64,000 nt of DNA from Hydractinia symbiolongicarpus (taxonomy: Eukaryota > Cnidaria > Hydrozoa > Anthoathecata > Hydractiniidae), in contig NC_079878.1 of assembly GCF_029227915.1 (NCBI RefSeq), positions 868,001 through 932,000 on the forward strand, given 5' to 3'. The notes under the pieces are model-generated. The model made no database searches. It worked only from the letters and a program-made list of their open reading frames with translations, and was not told the origin of the DNA. Below, one piece after another: positions 15,801-24,586 of the stretch. Numbering within the stretch: the stretch's first letter is position 1; each line of letters starts with the position of its first letter. A program made the position numbers and the translations under genes.

Positions 15801-18800
15801 TTTTATTGTATTTATCTGTTGTTGTTTAGTCTTTTTCTTAAGTCTTTTTTTAAAAAGCTCTTTCCATTCTCAAGATATTTACATTTAAAGAGTTTTACGT
15901 TTGCTGCACAAATTATGATGTCATATTCAAGGAATAGCAAATTTTGTCATTTCTTCTTTGATAAAAATGTAAAAAACTTTTGTCATTTCACCCATTAAAT
16001 AAAACCATGCCTTTTTCTTATTAAATTGTATATAATTAGCACCATTTCAAGGAATTATTTCGTTATGAGGCTAGAGATTTTAAACCAAAACATCATCAAG
16101 TCTTGTCAAAGTCTTTATCCCAAAACTAGTGTTCTCTTCATTGGCCTTGTGACATAAATAAATTGTATGGAAAGTGTATATTGCCGAAAGCTTTGAATTT
16201 ACAAAAGTAAACATACAAAGTTGTTATGAAGTCAACAAATTGTTATACATTACACCTTTTCTTGAGACATTGACTTCAAGTATTCTGATCAAGTTGTAAG
16301 TATAAAATAATTTAAAAAAACTGTTACTAAATAAATTTGTTAAGGTTTAGTAAGGTGACTTATGACTTTTTACTTACCACTTTTTCTAGTGCTTTTTTGT
16401 CATTTTATTGACTTCTCTGTATTAAAAACAACCAAGTTGTATAATTTAATTATTAACTTACTGTTCCAACTTTCTCTCTGGGTTGTCCTAGAACTTCGTA
16501 AATTTCACTTTCTTCAACATCCCCGCTCTCATCAAAATCAGATCCCCAGGAATCGCCTGAATCAGACATATCATCGTCGAGAGACATAGGTAATACTACC
16601 GTACTTGCTGGACGAGTTGGAGAATCTATAAGTTGCAAAACAGAAATGTTTAATAAGTATAGGTATGTATTAAAATCAACACCAAAGATAAAACAAAACA
16701 AAAAATAAAACGAAACAAAATATGAAAATCAAAAAAAATGTGTCTGAAGCATTCATCCAATTTTTCTGTTTTGTCAAATTTACATATCTATATGTATAAC
16801 TCTTGCTCTTTGTGCAGGAGACTGGGGTTTGATTCCCTTTGGTGGCGATTAAATATGGGCGAGTGAATGTTACAATATCCTAGTGTTAACTCAAGCCATG
16901 TTTGGAAAATTGGGAAGATGGCGCACTATGTGGGCTGTTGGATGTTGCAGGGAGTTGTCTGGCAGAGCGCAGACCCTAATTGGGTCTGCCTTGCTTTAAA
17001 TAAGCATTAAACACTCTAGGACTCTCTATCGAAGCCTCTTAGAAATAATATACAGAGTATATCCCTCGATATTTGTGAGGCTAACCATGTAAAATCTCAC
17101 TCTATATATGGTCCCAGTTTAATTATCATTTTACAATTATTTTATTATCTAATTAATATCATTTTACACACAGGTCAATTGTTTGTTAGTTGTAGTGGTT
17201 TGTGTTGTGTTTATAAAATCTATTATTAAATAAATAATTTTTTCTGTTTTATAAATAATTTAAAATATGATATTTATTACACTGTAACTTTATTTTATAA
17301 TTATAATAGATACATTATTAGAATCAATAAAGAAAATAAAACAAAACAAAATACAATAGAAATATACCTTACTAAATGTATAAAAATATACATTGGGAAT
17401 GCAGCATATTTATTAAAGTACCTAATACGCATGTTACCATTTGTTCTATTTTGTCACAAACTTAATGTATATGTTTTTAATTTAATAACTTATAATTTGT
17501 TATTCAATCAATATCCTTCCTATACACAGGTCTAATGTGCCAACCATAAATTTGTAATTTAAACAATATTTTGTTAGATACTTGTCACTGCTATATGATT
17601 TATAGAATCAATTTATAAAAAAAAAATTTCTGTTTTTATAATTAATTTAAAATATCAGACTTGTTTTCCTGCAAATTACTTGATAATAACATGATCTCTC
17701 ACAGTGAAATTTGTCTTCCCATATGTACTAAATTCTTATACAGTTTTCGTTTTCTATGTAAAATAGATATTTTTTTAGAGAAGTTTTACCTACAGTACAG
17801 TCCAAATGTAAAGACTGAAATACATGATCAGTTTAAATAAAACGACTGAGCCTAACAGATGTGTCATATGTCCATATTGTGCATTTTCAAAACTGATGTT
17901 ATTTTTACCTGTTAACTTTAACCTATCAGCTTTCTTAAAAAGATGGATGTGTTCATCTTTTTTGCTTAAACAGATGATCTTTCCCTATTAAACTTTGGTA
18001 GATCTATTGTTTTAGAAGCTTTTGTTTACGAAACACGGATCAAGATGCATATGAGGGGAATGTATTTGGAAACTAAAAGAAACTAGTTGTTATCCTCTTA
18101 AAATTCCATGGTGGATCAGCCATCGTACATATTTCTTGCATCACTATATTGTGCATTTATGCTGCCTTTTTACATGAAGTGCATAAAGAAATTCACTTAG
18201 ACTTTTACTTTGTGGGTGCGATTGTAATGACGTTTTCTATCACAAAACCTCTGGTTTTTCAATTGGATCACATTATAAAATTAAGATACGTGTTTGCTAC
18301 AAGACAAACTTTTTTTATGTAGGATTTTTGAAAAATATTGAAACAGTTTCTTAGAGGGTTAATACGGCACCCTAGTTAACTCTCAAAACAGGATCGTAAA
18401 AAGCTAATAAAGGACTGTATTTTCGATTGAAAACTGCTAAAACCGTACCATAGAAGATTAATAACAAGAGATTAATGCCTTAGTTCGCCTAAAAACTGTC
18501 GAAACAGGACTATAAATGATTAATTACTGTAATGTTTTAGTGCGAAGATTCTGTTAAATCACTTAAAACATAGCTCTGCCAAAGACCATTATTGAATTAA
18601 TTATGATAAGCAATGGGTAAAATGGTTTTCGGCATACAGGAAAGTGTGTTGTATAGCCCATACAGGAAAGTTTACCATCGTACTGCACTGTGAGCTTCCA
18701 AATAATTCATAGTTTTAAAACTACTTACAGGATATTATTGAAGATATTATTTCAGTTTGTCTGTTCAGTATTCATATTACTGTGGAAAGTTTATCATTTC

Positions 18801-21680
18801 TTGAACATGATAGTTTAGTAGGTGACATTTCAGGAGATCCTTCTCCCATCATCTGGCAAAGTAAAATGATGTTGCGCATGTAAAATGGATACAGTCATAA
18901 AGTCATCACGCAAGTAGAAAATAAAATGAAGAGAAGATGCAACGGAGACAACAAGGAAACATCAGAGGAATTTATCGCATCAGCATTCCTACCCTTCGTA
19001 CCAGGTACCAGCAATATCCTTCGTCAAGTTTTAAGGCAACACAAGATCAAATGCATTCTTACCTCTAGAGACAACCTAAGAAGCACTTTGTCTAAACCAA
19101 AAGACAAAATAAACCTGGAAGAACAAATCAATGTTGTTTACGAAATCCCATGCAAAGATTGTGATGCAGTGTATATAGGCGAAACAGAAGAAAGTTTAAG
19201 CAACAAGTACAAGAACATATGCGCGCAGTGAGAAACGGAGATGTGAAGAAAAACAAAATTGCGGACCACAGCTGGAGCAGAAGTCATTAGTTTAATTGGG
19301 ATGAGAAGAAAATCATTGACAGAGAATCCAGAACAACAGCCAGGAAGATTAAAGAAACCATCAACAGTGTAGAACGTAACAAACACATAAACAGCATCTC
19401 GTATCAACTTCCTGAGATTTGGTTACCAGCCCTACAGAAGAAGTAGTTACCTACATCTAGGTCCGAAAATGTTAATTACCACAATTAACTATAATTATCA
19501 GCTCGTTTCTGATTGGTTAATTTCTATAAATTTCGATCCTCTGCAATTATATAAATACATGCGCAACATCATTTTACTTTGCCAAAGATGGGAGAAGGAT
19601 CTCCCGAAACGTCGCCTACTAAACTATAATGTTCAAGAAATGATAAACTTTCCACAGTAATACTTACAGGATATATATTATTTTATAAAAAGTGACATTT
19701 CTTACCTGTACGAGGGTTATAATAGCGAATACCAGTTTCAACTCTTGTAACATTGTCACCGGTTTCTAAGATCACGTGTTGTGTATCCATATCTTGTATT
19801 CTTTGTTGCAATAACCACTCACTTTCTAAATCTAAACTTCCACCTTGTTCATGCACTGTATCATCTAAAAGGCAACAGTACAATTTGCTTTAGCATGATT
19901 ACAGCATTCATAAATAAATTGCAAGTCTGAAAAAAAGACTGTAATAGGAGAATAGTGTTTAAAAAGTGAACAAACAAAATTGATGATAGACAGGCTTCAT
20001 TAGATTTGTTTTGAAAGCTCAGGAGCAAAGAATGGCGATAAAAGCCATCGTTAGATTGTGTGTTAAAACTTGAAAGATTAAAGAATGTGGTAGAAAAGTT
20101 TCTTTATACCCTTGTATAAAGAAACTTTTGAAAGTTTATGAATAAAAAACTGCAATAGGAAGAATTCATTAGACTGCAACAACAAAGAGTGCACAATAAT
20201 ACAATTGTATAATAAATATTAATGTAGAAGAAATATTTGATTTATGAATGAATGGCAGAAAAAACAACATATATAATAAATACATTATTAGCACTTTTAC
20301 AATAATTTAATTTACCCAAAAATGGTTCTTAAATTTTTTAAATTATGCAATTAAAATATAGATATATACAACTATTTTCGAATGATTTTTACTGATATTT
20401 TTTATTAGTAAATGTTTTGTTACTTCCATGGGAGGCACATTAAAAATAAGCTCCTAATTTTTAGCTGCTTTTTTATGACAAAGGAGCTCTTTTTAGCATG
20501 TACTTCATGCATGTATTCTTGCTTTATATTTTTTATCTTCTTTTATTTTTGCATGAGCAAATTATTGCCAATTTTTTTGGCAATGTGTGTTTTGTTTAAT
20601 TTAGAGAGCTATAATTTTATAAAAAACTAAAAATATGCCTTGTTGATAATAAACTGCAATTATTTAAGGGCAAAGAAAAAAAGTAAGCCAATTTAATTTT
20701 TCAGGGAATATATATATAGTCCACAACTTAAAGTCCACAACAATGTACAATAGGAGTTGTCTCCACCATCATTTTAAAAATAGTTTTAAATCCATTCGTT
20801 TATTGAAAATTGTTTCATATATAGAATCGTTTCCCAATCTTGCACAAAATTTTGTGAGAAAGTGAGAAAGGAATGTTTAAAAATAGTTTCACGTATATAA
20901 TAAATTCATTACGTTTCTAATTGTTTTTTAATTGCTTTTGGAAAACAATTCCTTTCAGAATTTGTTTCAAATTTTGTTTCTAGATTTATTTTAAAATAGT
21001 TTCAAAATTGTTTGTTAATCGTATCCTATTTGTGTCCCATTTGCTTCCACTTTGTATCATTTTGAATTTAAAAAACAAAATAAATTACAATCGTTTTCAA
21101 ATCGCTTTAAGTTGCTTTAGGTATGTTTTATCAAACAATCTTAAAAGATTTGAAAAGATGATAATGCATTTTAAAACGATCATCATCGTTTCAGTTCGTA
21201 TAAAATGTGAAACGATGATAATAAATGTAATAAGTTAATAAAATGTTAGTAGAACTTACAAATTACTGCTAATTGTGATGAACTTTTTGGTCTGTTAGTT
21301 CTAGGTGGTCTAATAGGTGATGTTTTAGTATGTTCATTGAGTACTGGAGCACTTTTTCTCCTTAATTTATTATGCGCCAATCTATATCCACTATAAACGC
21401 CAGGAACACCCTCTTTGAATGCAATTAAACTATCACGCATACCCATGCCACAATTTCCAAGCTCACCAAAGTCACGGCTTTTTCTCACATGTGATATTGA
21501 AGTGGTATGTTTAATATTTGCATCTGCTTCATGCACAACTTCATAAAGACTATTTTCAACATTATTATTCTGTGTATCTGATTTGTCAGTCTTGTTAACA
21601 GGGTTAGTACTTTGAGAGGTATGAGTTACATCATAAACATCTTCCTCAGTGACTATTTTATCGTCGTAAAAGATGCTCAT
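872..21680 (-). CDS. ARHGEF10-like: ARHGEF10-family Rho guanine-nucleotide exchange factor, 3' end off the left edge
   Basis: Activates Rho GTPases by nucleotide exchange. Exons, in transcript order: 21680-21260, 19864-19706, 16625-16462, 14099-13988, 13674-13580, 9806-9729, 9577-9404, 9047-8931, 8447-8358, 7930-7673, 7401-7348, 7082-6994, 6774-6577, 5278-5167, 4733-4615, 4061-3839, 1125-872. Every junction keeps phase, giving 905 codons plus two bases. The first ~200 residues are acidic and probably disordered, then a PPLPPR-type stretch. The DH domain (about 320-560) carries ALSDRANEWDTREVIGD, ASFSKSTVLKAY and YDLMRQPLERIPQLV, close to human ARHGEF10/ARHGEF10L. A PH-like part follows (RIFLLSDLIVCAS; KYKVKW), then the start of the family's C-terminal WD40-like propeller (GLITLMEMN; VWIGTMSG). 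Human members are about 1,300 residues, so roughly 400 are missing to the left. The ATG at 21680 is the first in the 5' exon. The 30-codon exon 8447-8358 sits inside DH and is poorly conserved; the donors at 9404 (GTTGGT) and 6577 (GTAATT) are weak but phase-correct. Confidence 0.9.
1141..2346. mobile_element. Older inverted-repeat element that hosts the 1187-1952 MITE
   Basis: AAAGGTTACCTCCCGC at 1141-1156 is the exact reverse complement of GCGGGAGGTAACCTTT at 2331-2346. Without the nested piggyBac-like MITE the element would be about 440 bp. There is no coding capacity. It lies in an ARHGEF10-like intron (1126-3838). Confidence 0.65.
1187..1952. mobile_element. piggyBac-like MITE with TTAA target duplication
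   Basis: TTAA (1187-1190) is followed by CCCTATTCGGTCC, and the right end is GGATCGAATAGGG followed by TTAA (1949-1952). TTAA duplication with termini starting CCC is typical of piggyBac elements. No transposase is present, so it is non-autonomous. Each end has a subterminal palindrome GGGCGGAATCCGCCC-like, and the right one runs into a cytosine tract of about 27 bases (1908-1934). The right third is repeated at 44290-44455. Confidence 0.8.
3166..3624. mobile_element. TTAA-flanked MITE, GGGAACCC family
   Basis: Bounded by TTAA at 3166-3169 and 3621-3624, with inverted ends GGGGAACCCGATGTATAAAA and TTTTATACCTGGGGTTCCCT. The interior carries the marker text AGGCCTGGGACAAGCAAACA, which recurs near 24170, 27480 and 28000. 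About 459 bp, non-coding, in an ARHGEF10-like intron. Confidence 0.7.
4776..5050. repeat. Trinucleotide-rich microsatellite (AAC/GAC)
   Basis: Compound repeat of CAA/AAC/GAC triplets in the intron between exons 5278-5167 and 4733-4615. It creates long open frames (Asn/Asp/Gln-rich on plus, Val/Leu-rich on minus) that are artefacts of the repeat. Confidence 0.9.
10185..10262. repeat. GCGA-rich short repeat
   Basis: A run of GAGCGAAGC units around 10205-10230, between TGCGAAGCAATTG and GAAATTGTGGAGCACG. It is an isolated GC-rich patch in a very AT-rich intron and looks like the end of a dispersed repeat. The family is not recognised. Confidence 0.4.
13031..13131. repeat. Degenerate copy of the CCTCGTCCCCAGGG hairpin family
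   Basis: Left arm CTACCTCGTCCCCAGGG, right arm GCGCTAGGGACAAAGTATTGG. The right arm has diverged. Lies in the ARHGEF10-like intron. Confidence 0.55.
15062..16265. mobile_element. Long fold-back element with arms of about 260-300 bp
   Basis: The left arm (about 15062-15325) and right arm (about 15965-16265) are imperfect reverse complements. Both contain TTGACTTCATAACAACTTTG, CAAGACTTGATGATGTTTTG and AAAAAGGCATGGTTTTATTT when read in the same sense. The right arm carries about 50 extra bases near 16125-16180. The spacer of about 640 bp is AT-rich and non-coding. It lies in the ARHGEF10-like intron 14100-16461. I see no transposase. Confidence 0.85.
16765..17095 (+). mobile_element. tRNA-derived-type SINE
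   Basis: GGTTTGATTCC at 16826-16836 resembles a polymerase III B box. Downstream sequence (GTTGTCTGGCAGAGCGCAGACC, CTCGATATTTGTGAGGCTAACCATGTA) recurs at 42248-42400 and gives a defined 3' region. I cannot place an A box with confidence, so the 5' boundary is approximate. Confidence 0.6.
17096..18721 (-). other. ARHGEF10-like intron, AT-rich, no gene seen
   Basis: Very AT-rich intron sequence between the SINE and the Penelope-like element, with several diverged local duplications (for example CTGTTTTATAAATAATTTAA at 17245 and a similar stretch near 17630). No coding region, RNA gene or intact mobile element is visible. Confidence 0.6.
18830..18868 (-). ncRNA. Hammerhead-ribozyme-like core, 5' inverted copy
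   Basis: On the minus strand the segment reads CAGATGA, a GGGAG/CTCCT stem with loop AAGGAT, then GAAATGTC. This resembles the hammerhead order CUGANGA, stem II, GAAA, short stem III, cleavage triplet. Penelope-like elements are known to carry hammerheads in these repeats. The first box has A where U is expected, and stem I is not evident, so activity is doubtful. Confidence 0.4.
18926..19443 (+). pseudogene. Penelope-like GIY-YIG endonuclease remnant
   Basis: The frame from 18926 encodes the C-terminal region of a Penelope-like protein, with YEIPCKDCDAVYIGET forming the GIY-YIG core and an upstream FLPFVPG stretch. Near 19205 the frame shifts: the family-like continuation (EHMRAVRNGD, then FNWDEKKIIDRESRT) is in another frame, and an in-frame TAG at about 19289 interrupts it. 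It ends at a TAG near 19443 after LPALQKK. Broken and not expected to make an active enzyme. The endonuclease normally nicks target DNA for retrotransposition. Confidence 0.8.
19580..19620 (+). ncRNA. Hammerhead-ribozyme-like core, 3' copy
   Basis: GATGGGAGAAGGATCTCCC followed by GAAACGTC gives a perfect GGGAG/CTCCC stem II and the GAAAC-GUC part of a minimal hammerhead. The upstream box reads CAAAGA, not CUGANGA, so the core is degraded here. It corresponds to the minus-strand copy at 18830-18868. Confidence 0.4.
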
Positions 21681-23133
21681 CTTTTTCTTAATTATATACT
21701 AGCACATAAAGCGCAGTTAGGTTTTACTAAACATTTAATAAATATAAACTAGCACACAACACCATCTAACATAAAAATTGAACAATAAATATAGCTATAA
21801 ATAAAAAAACAAGTAACAGGTGTAACAGGCAACACATAGTTGGAACCCCTTGACTTTCTTCAATTTTGTACAAATTGGTCCCCAGTAAAAAGGGTTGAGG
21901 TTGAGCAAAATAGGGGGCCGTGGTAAAAAGGTTGGGGCTGCTCTTTATTGCTTTTTAGATTATCTACTATAAGTAAGACAGATTTAATTCTCCCAGTTGA
22001 CAAACATCATGACACTTTTGAAACAATCACAGGTTTTTAGTTCTTGTTTAATCAAAGCTTCTTCTGTAAGAGTTTAACCGTAAAACGTCCGTGTTTTTTC
22101 TCAACCGAAAGCTTTACCAAGTGACATTTCCACCAGGAGAATTTAGCGTTAAACAGGTGAAACAGCAATTGCTCATTTTTCGTATTGTTTCAGTTTTCTA
22201 TTTATCACTATCAATTTGTTGTAACTAATTAACATCCCTTTTTGGGTAGGCTACATATATATATTTTTTAAGAACAACAACAACATAAATAGTTTCTGAT
22301 TTTTTCGAATATGAGTTCAAATTATTAGGGTTTTCTTTTTTTGTGTTACGTATCTGTAGGATAAAGATAATAGCTTGACCTCATAATAATACGAGAACTA
22401 CTCTCAGAATAAGAGGGGTTTTGGGTCCTTTTAATAAGGGTGGGGGTATTTTCAAAATAGAGTAAGGGGTGGGGGTGCGGTTTCTGCCCCCTTTTGCCAC
22501 CTTCTGCCAACTATTATGCAACAGGCAACAGCTCCAACAATAAAGGAAAGTCCAAACAAAATTGAGTCTCGCTTTTAAATTTAAATAAAACCCAATACAA
22601 CAACAGGATTTCCTAAAAATATTAGAAAAGTTAGTTAGCGAGCTAGGAAATTTTAAAATAAATAAAAATTTCTGACTGACATGCAATTTGCAAATCCGAA
22701 CCAATATGAAACTTGTTTACTTTTCCTGCGGGGTAATCAAAAGTATATGGCTTCGCTGTCCCGGTCTCTTTATCAAAAATTAAGACTTATACGCTCTAGC
22801 TAAGTGAGACCACCAGCGCTTTTGCCACGCAGTGTTCTCATATGTCAAAACAAAACAAATCAAGAACCACTTCTGGATTTCATTCACTCACACTTCCTGC
22901 TCTTTGTCATGTAGCTTTAGCTACGCAGCAGTGATTGATTTTTGCATGATACTTGCAATTTTTTTTGTATATATCGCTGGTATGTCAGGAAGTTTGTTAA
23001 GTAGATTTTTACTGAGGTTTGGTTGAAAGGAAATTTAGCAGCCAGCTTGCCATTTTTTATGTTGAAACCAGCGTTTACTAGCCGTCAGCAGCAATCAGCA
23101 GGCGGATGCAATAATTTTTTAAAAGTATACACC

Positions 23134-23593
23134 ATGACCTTATTATTCTTATCATCTACCCTAATATTGCCTGTAAGGACTAAAACAGGTAACTATCAGT
23201 ATTCACAGAATGATCAGAGAACCAACAGCAAACAAGCGGTCTATAGATTGATTCCAGTATGACGTTATTTGTTTACTTTTCAGCGGTAAGCTCTTTGACT
23301 CTGACATTGGCATGATAGACAAAAAATGCTAGGATTTGGTGAAGGAAAGTCTTTTCCCATGGATTTCTTCTCTTGGAAACATTGTTGGGGTTATAAACTA
23401 TTATCAAGTCATAATTAATGAACTGATAATTACTTTGCTTCACCTAACAGCCCATCTTTTTCCTGCCACGCAAACGCCAAAGCCAAAAGAAGAGCTTGCT
23501 GCTGAAAATGTACACAACTATTTAAGACCAAGAGTCAACAGCGAACCAACAGAACAACCAGAAAACTGGCAGCGAATGAACTCTTACATGTAA
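23134..23593 (+). CDS. Candidate small secreted-peptide gene, unresolved model
   Basis: Unrecognised. An ATG at 23134 opens a short hydrophobic stretch (MTLLFLSSTLILP) resembling a signal-peptide start, next to a GTAAGG donor at about 23173. Downstream, after an acceptor-like CTAACAG at about 23451, an open frame reads KPKEELAAENVHNYLRPRV and ends MNSYM at TAA 23591. An AATAAA polyadenylation signal lies at about 23815. The two pieces do not join in one frame with the obvious sites: the first ends in phase 0 and the second needs one base before it. A further exon or another site is required. Alternatively it is non-coding. Confidence 0.25.
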
Positions 23594-24159
23594 AGTTACA
23601 TTCGAGAGGTACTGTACGCGATAGTTATCACCTTTGATGAGCTTTCAGTAGAGCAAAACTTTCATTGTTATTGTTAACCTATTGTTAAATACATTAGCTA
23701 TTAGCTATTTTTGCATGTTGAAAACAATAGAGTTCATGTCTTGTTTGCGAAATTTAATTAGCTCATGTGAAGTCCGTTTGTCTTATTGTTATATTTAATT
23801 GCTGTAGTTGTCAAATAAAATTTAACCAAGATTTAAGTATCTTTTGTTTTTAATCACAAACAGCAATGTTAAACCATTTGTTTATAAATTTTTAAAACGC
23901 GATAGAAATGCTTTTTTTAGAATGCATTTTGTAATCAAAAGGCTAACAGTCCATTTGAAAATTGGTAAACAATGACATTTAAAGATTGGCTACATCTTTC
24001 TAATCTGTCACGTTCAGCAAGAAAAGTATGACAGCAAAACAAAAGATACTGTAAATGCTGAATGTGGATAAAGTTTATACATAATATAAATAATATAGAT
24101 AATATAAACAACAGACCGTTGTATTATCTTATGTAAAGATCTTAAAGTTACCCTATAAT

Positions 24160-24490
24160 TAAGAGGCCTGGGATGAGCAAACAAGTGCCATTTTTACATA
24201 AATGAATTAATTTATATCAAAATGGACATGTTTGAATTGATTCACAATACCTTTACATTGGTAGAGTTCAAATCCATTTTCCTTGACAGTTCTAGGCTGC
24301 ATTACTCACATGTGACATTATAGTTTATGCCTATTATAAAGTCTAAAAATCTTGAAAAACTTGTTAAAAAAGAGCTTTAAAAAATCAAGCATTAGTTTAA
24401 CATCAGTTTAACATTATTTCCACATTCCTTTAAATTCTGTTCAATTATTAATGAGACTTAAAAATTTGTCAGATTATAATATTTAATAAA
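24160..24490. repeat. Partial copy of the GGGAACCC-family element
   Basis: Starts AAGAGGCCTGGGATGAGCAA and follows the 3166-3624 element through GTTTGAATTGATTCAC and later diverged text. Neither GGGAACCC terminus is recognisable, so this is a truncated relic just upstream of GOLIM4. Confidence 0.5.
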
Positions 24491-24586
24491 TGCGAAAAAA
24501 CCTAAGAATTCCAGTTAAGTTGATATTAACTGCAATGATAAGTTCTTATTTTTTTAGAGAATATGTAAATAAACTTCTTTGCTAAA

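Larger units (their letters stand above)
18722..19674 (+). mobile_element. Penelope-like retroelement insertion, truncated
   Basis: The 3' end of a Penelope-like element: GIY-YIG coding remnant at 18926-19443, then a terminal segment (about 19556-19660) whose reverse complement lies at the 5' side (about 18779-18882). Such inverted terminal 'pseudo-LTR' fragments are typical of the group. TACTTACAGGATAT occurs at 18722-18735 and 19661-19674 and may be a 14-bp target duplication. The reverse transcriptase is absent, so this is a 5'-truncated copy. Confidence 0.8.
21681..24586. other. Divergent spacer between ARHGEF10-like and GOLIM4 genes
   Basis: About 2.9 kb between two divergently transcribed genes, so it should hold both promoters. 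No TATA box or CpG-rich patch stands out. It contains a candidate small transcription unit (23134-23593) and a repeat-family copy (24160-24490). Confidence 0.6.
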
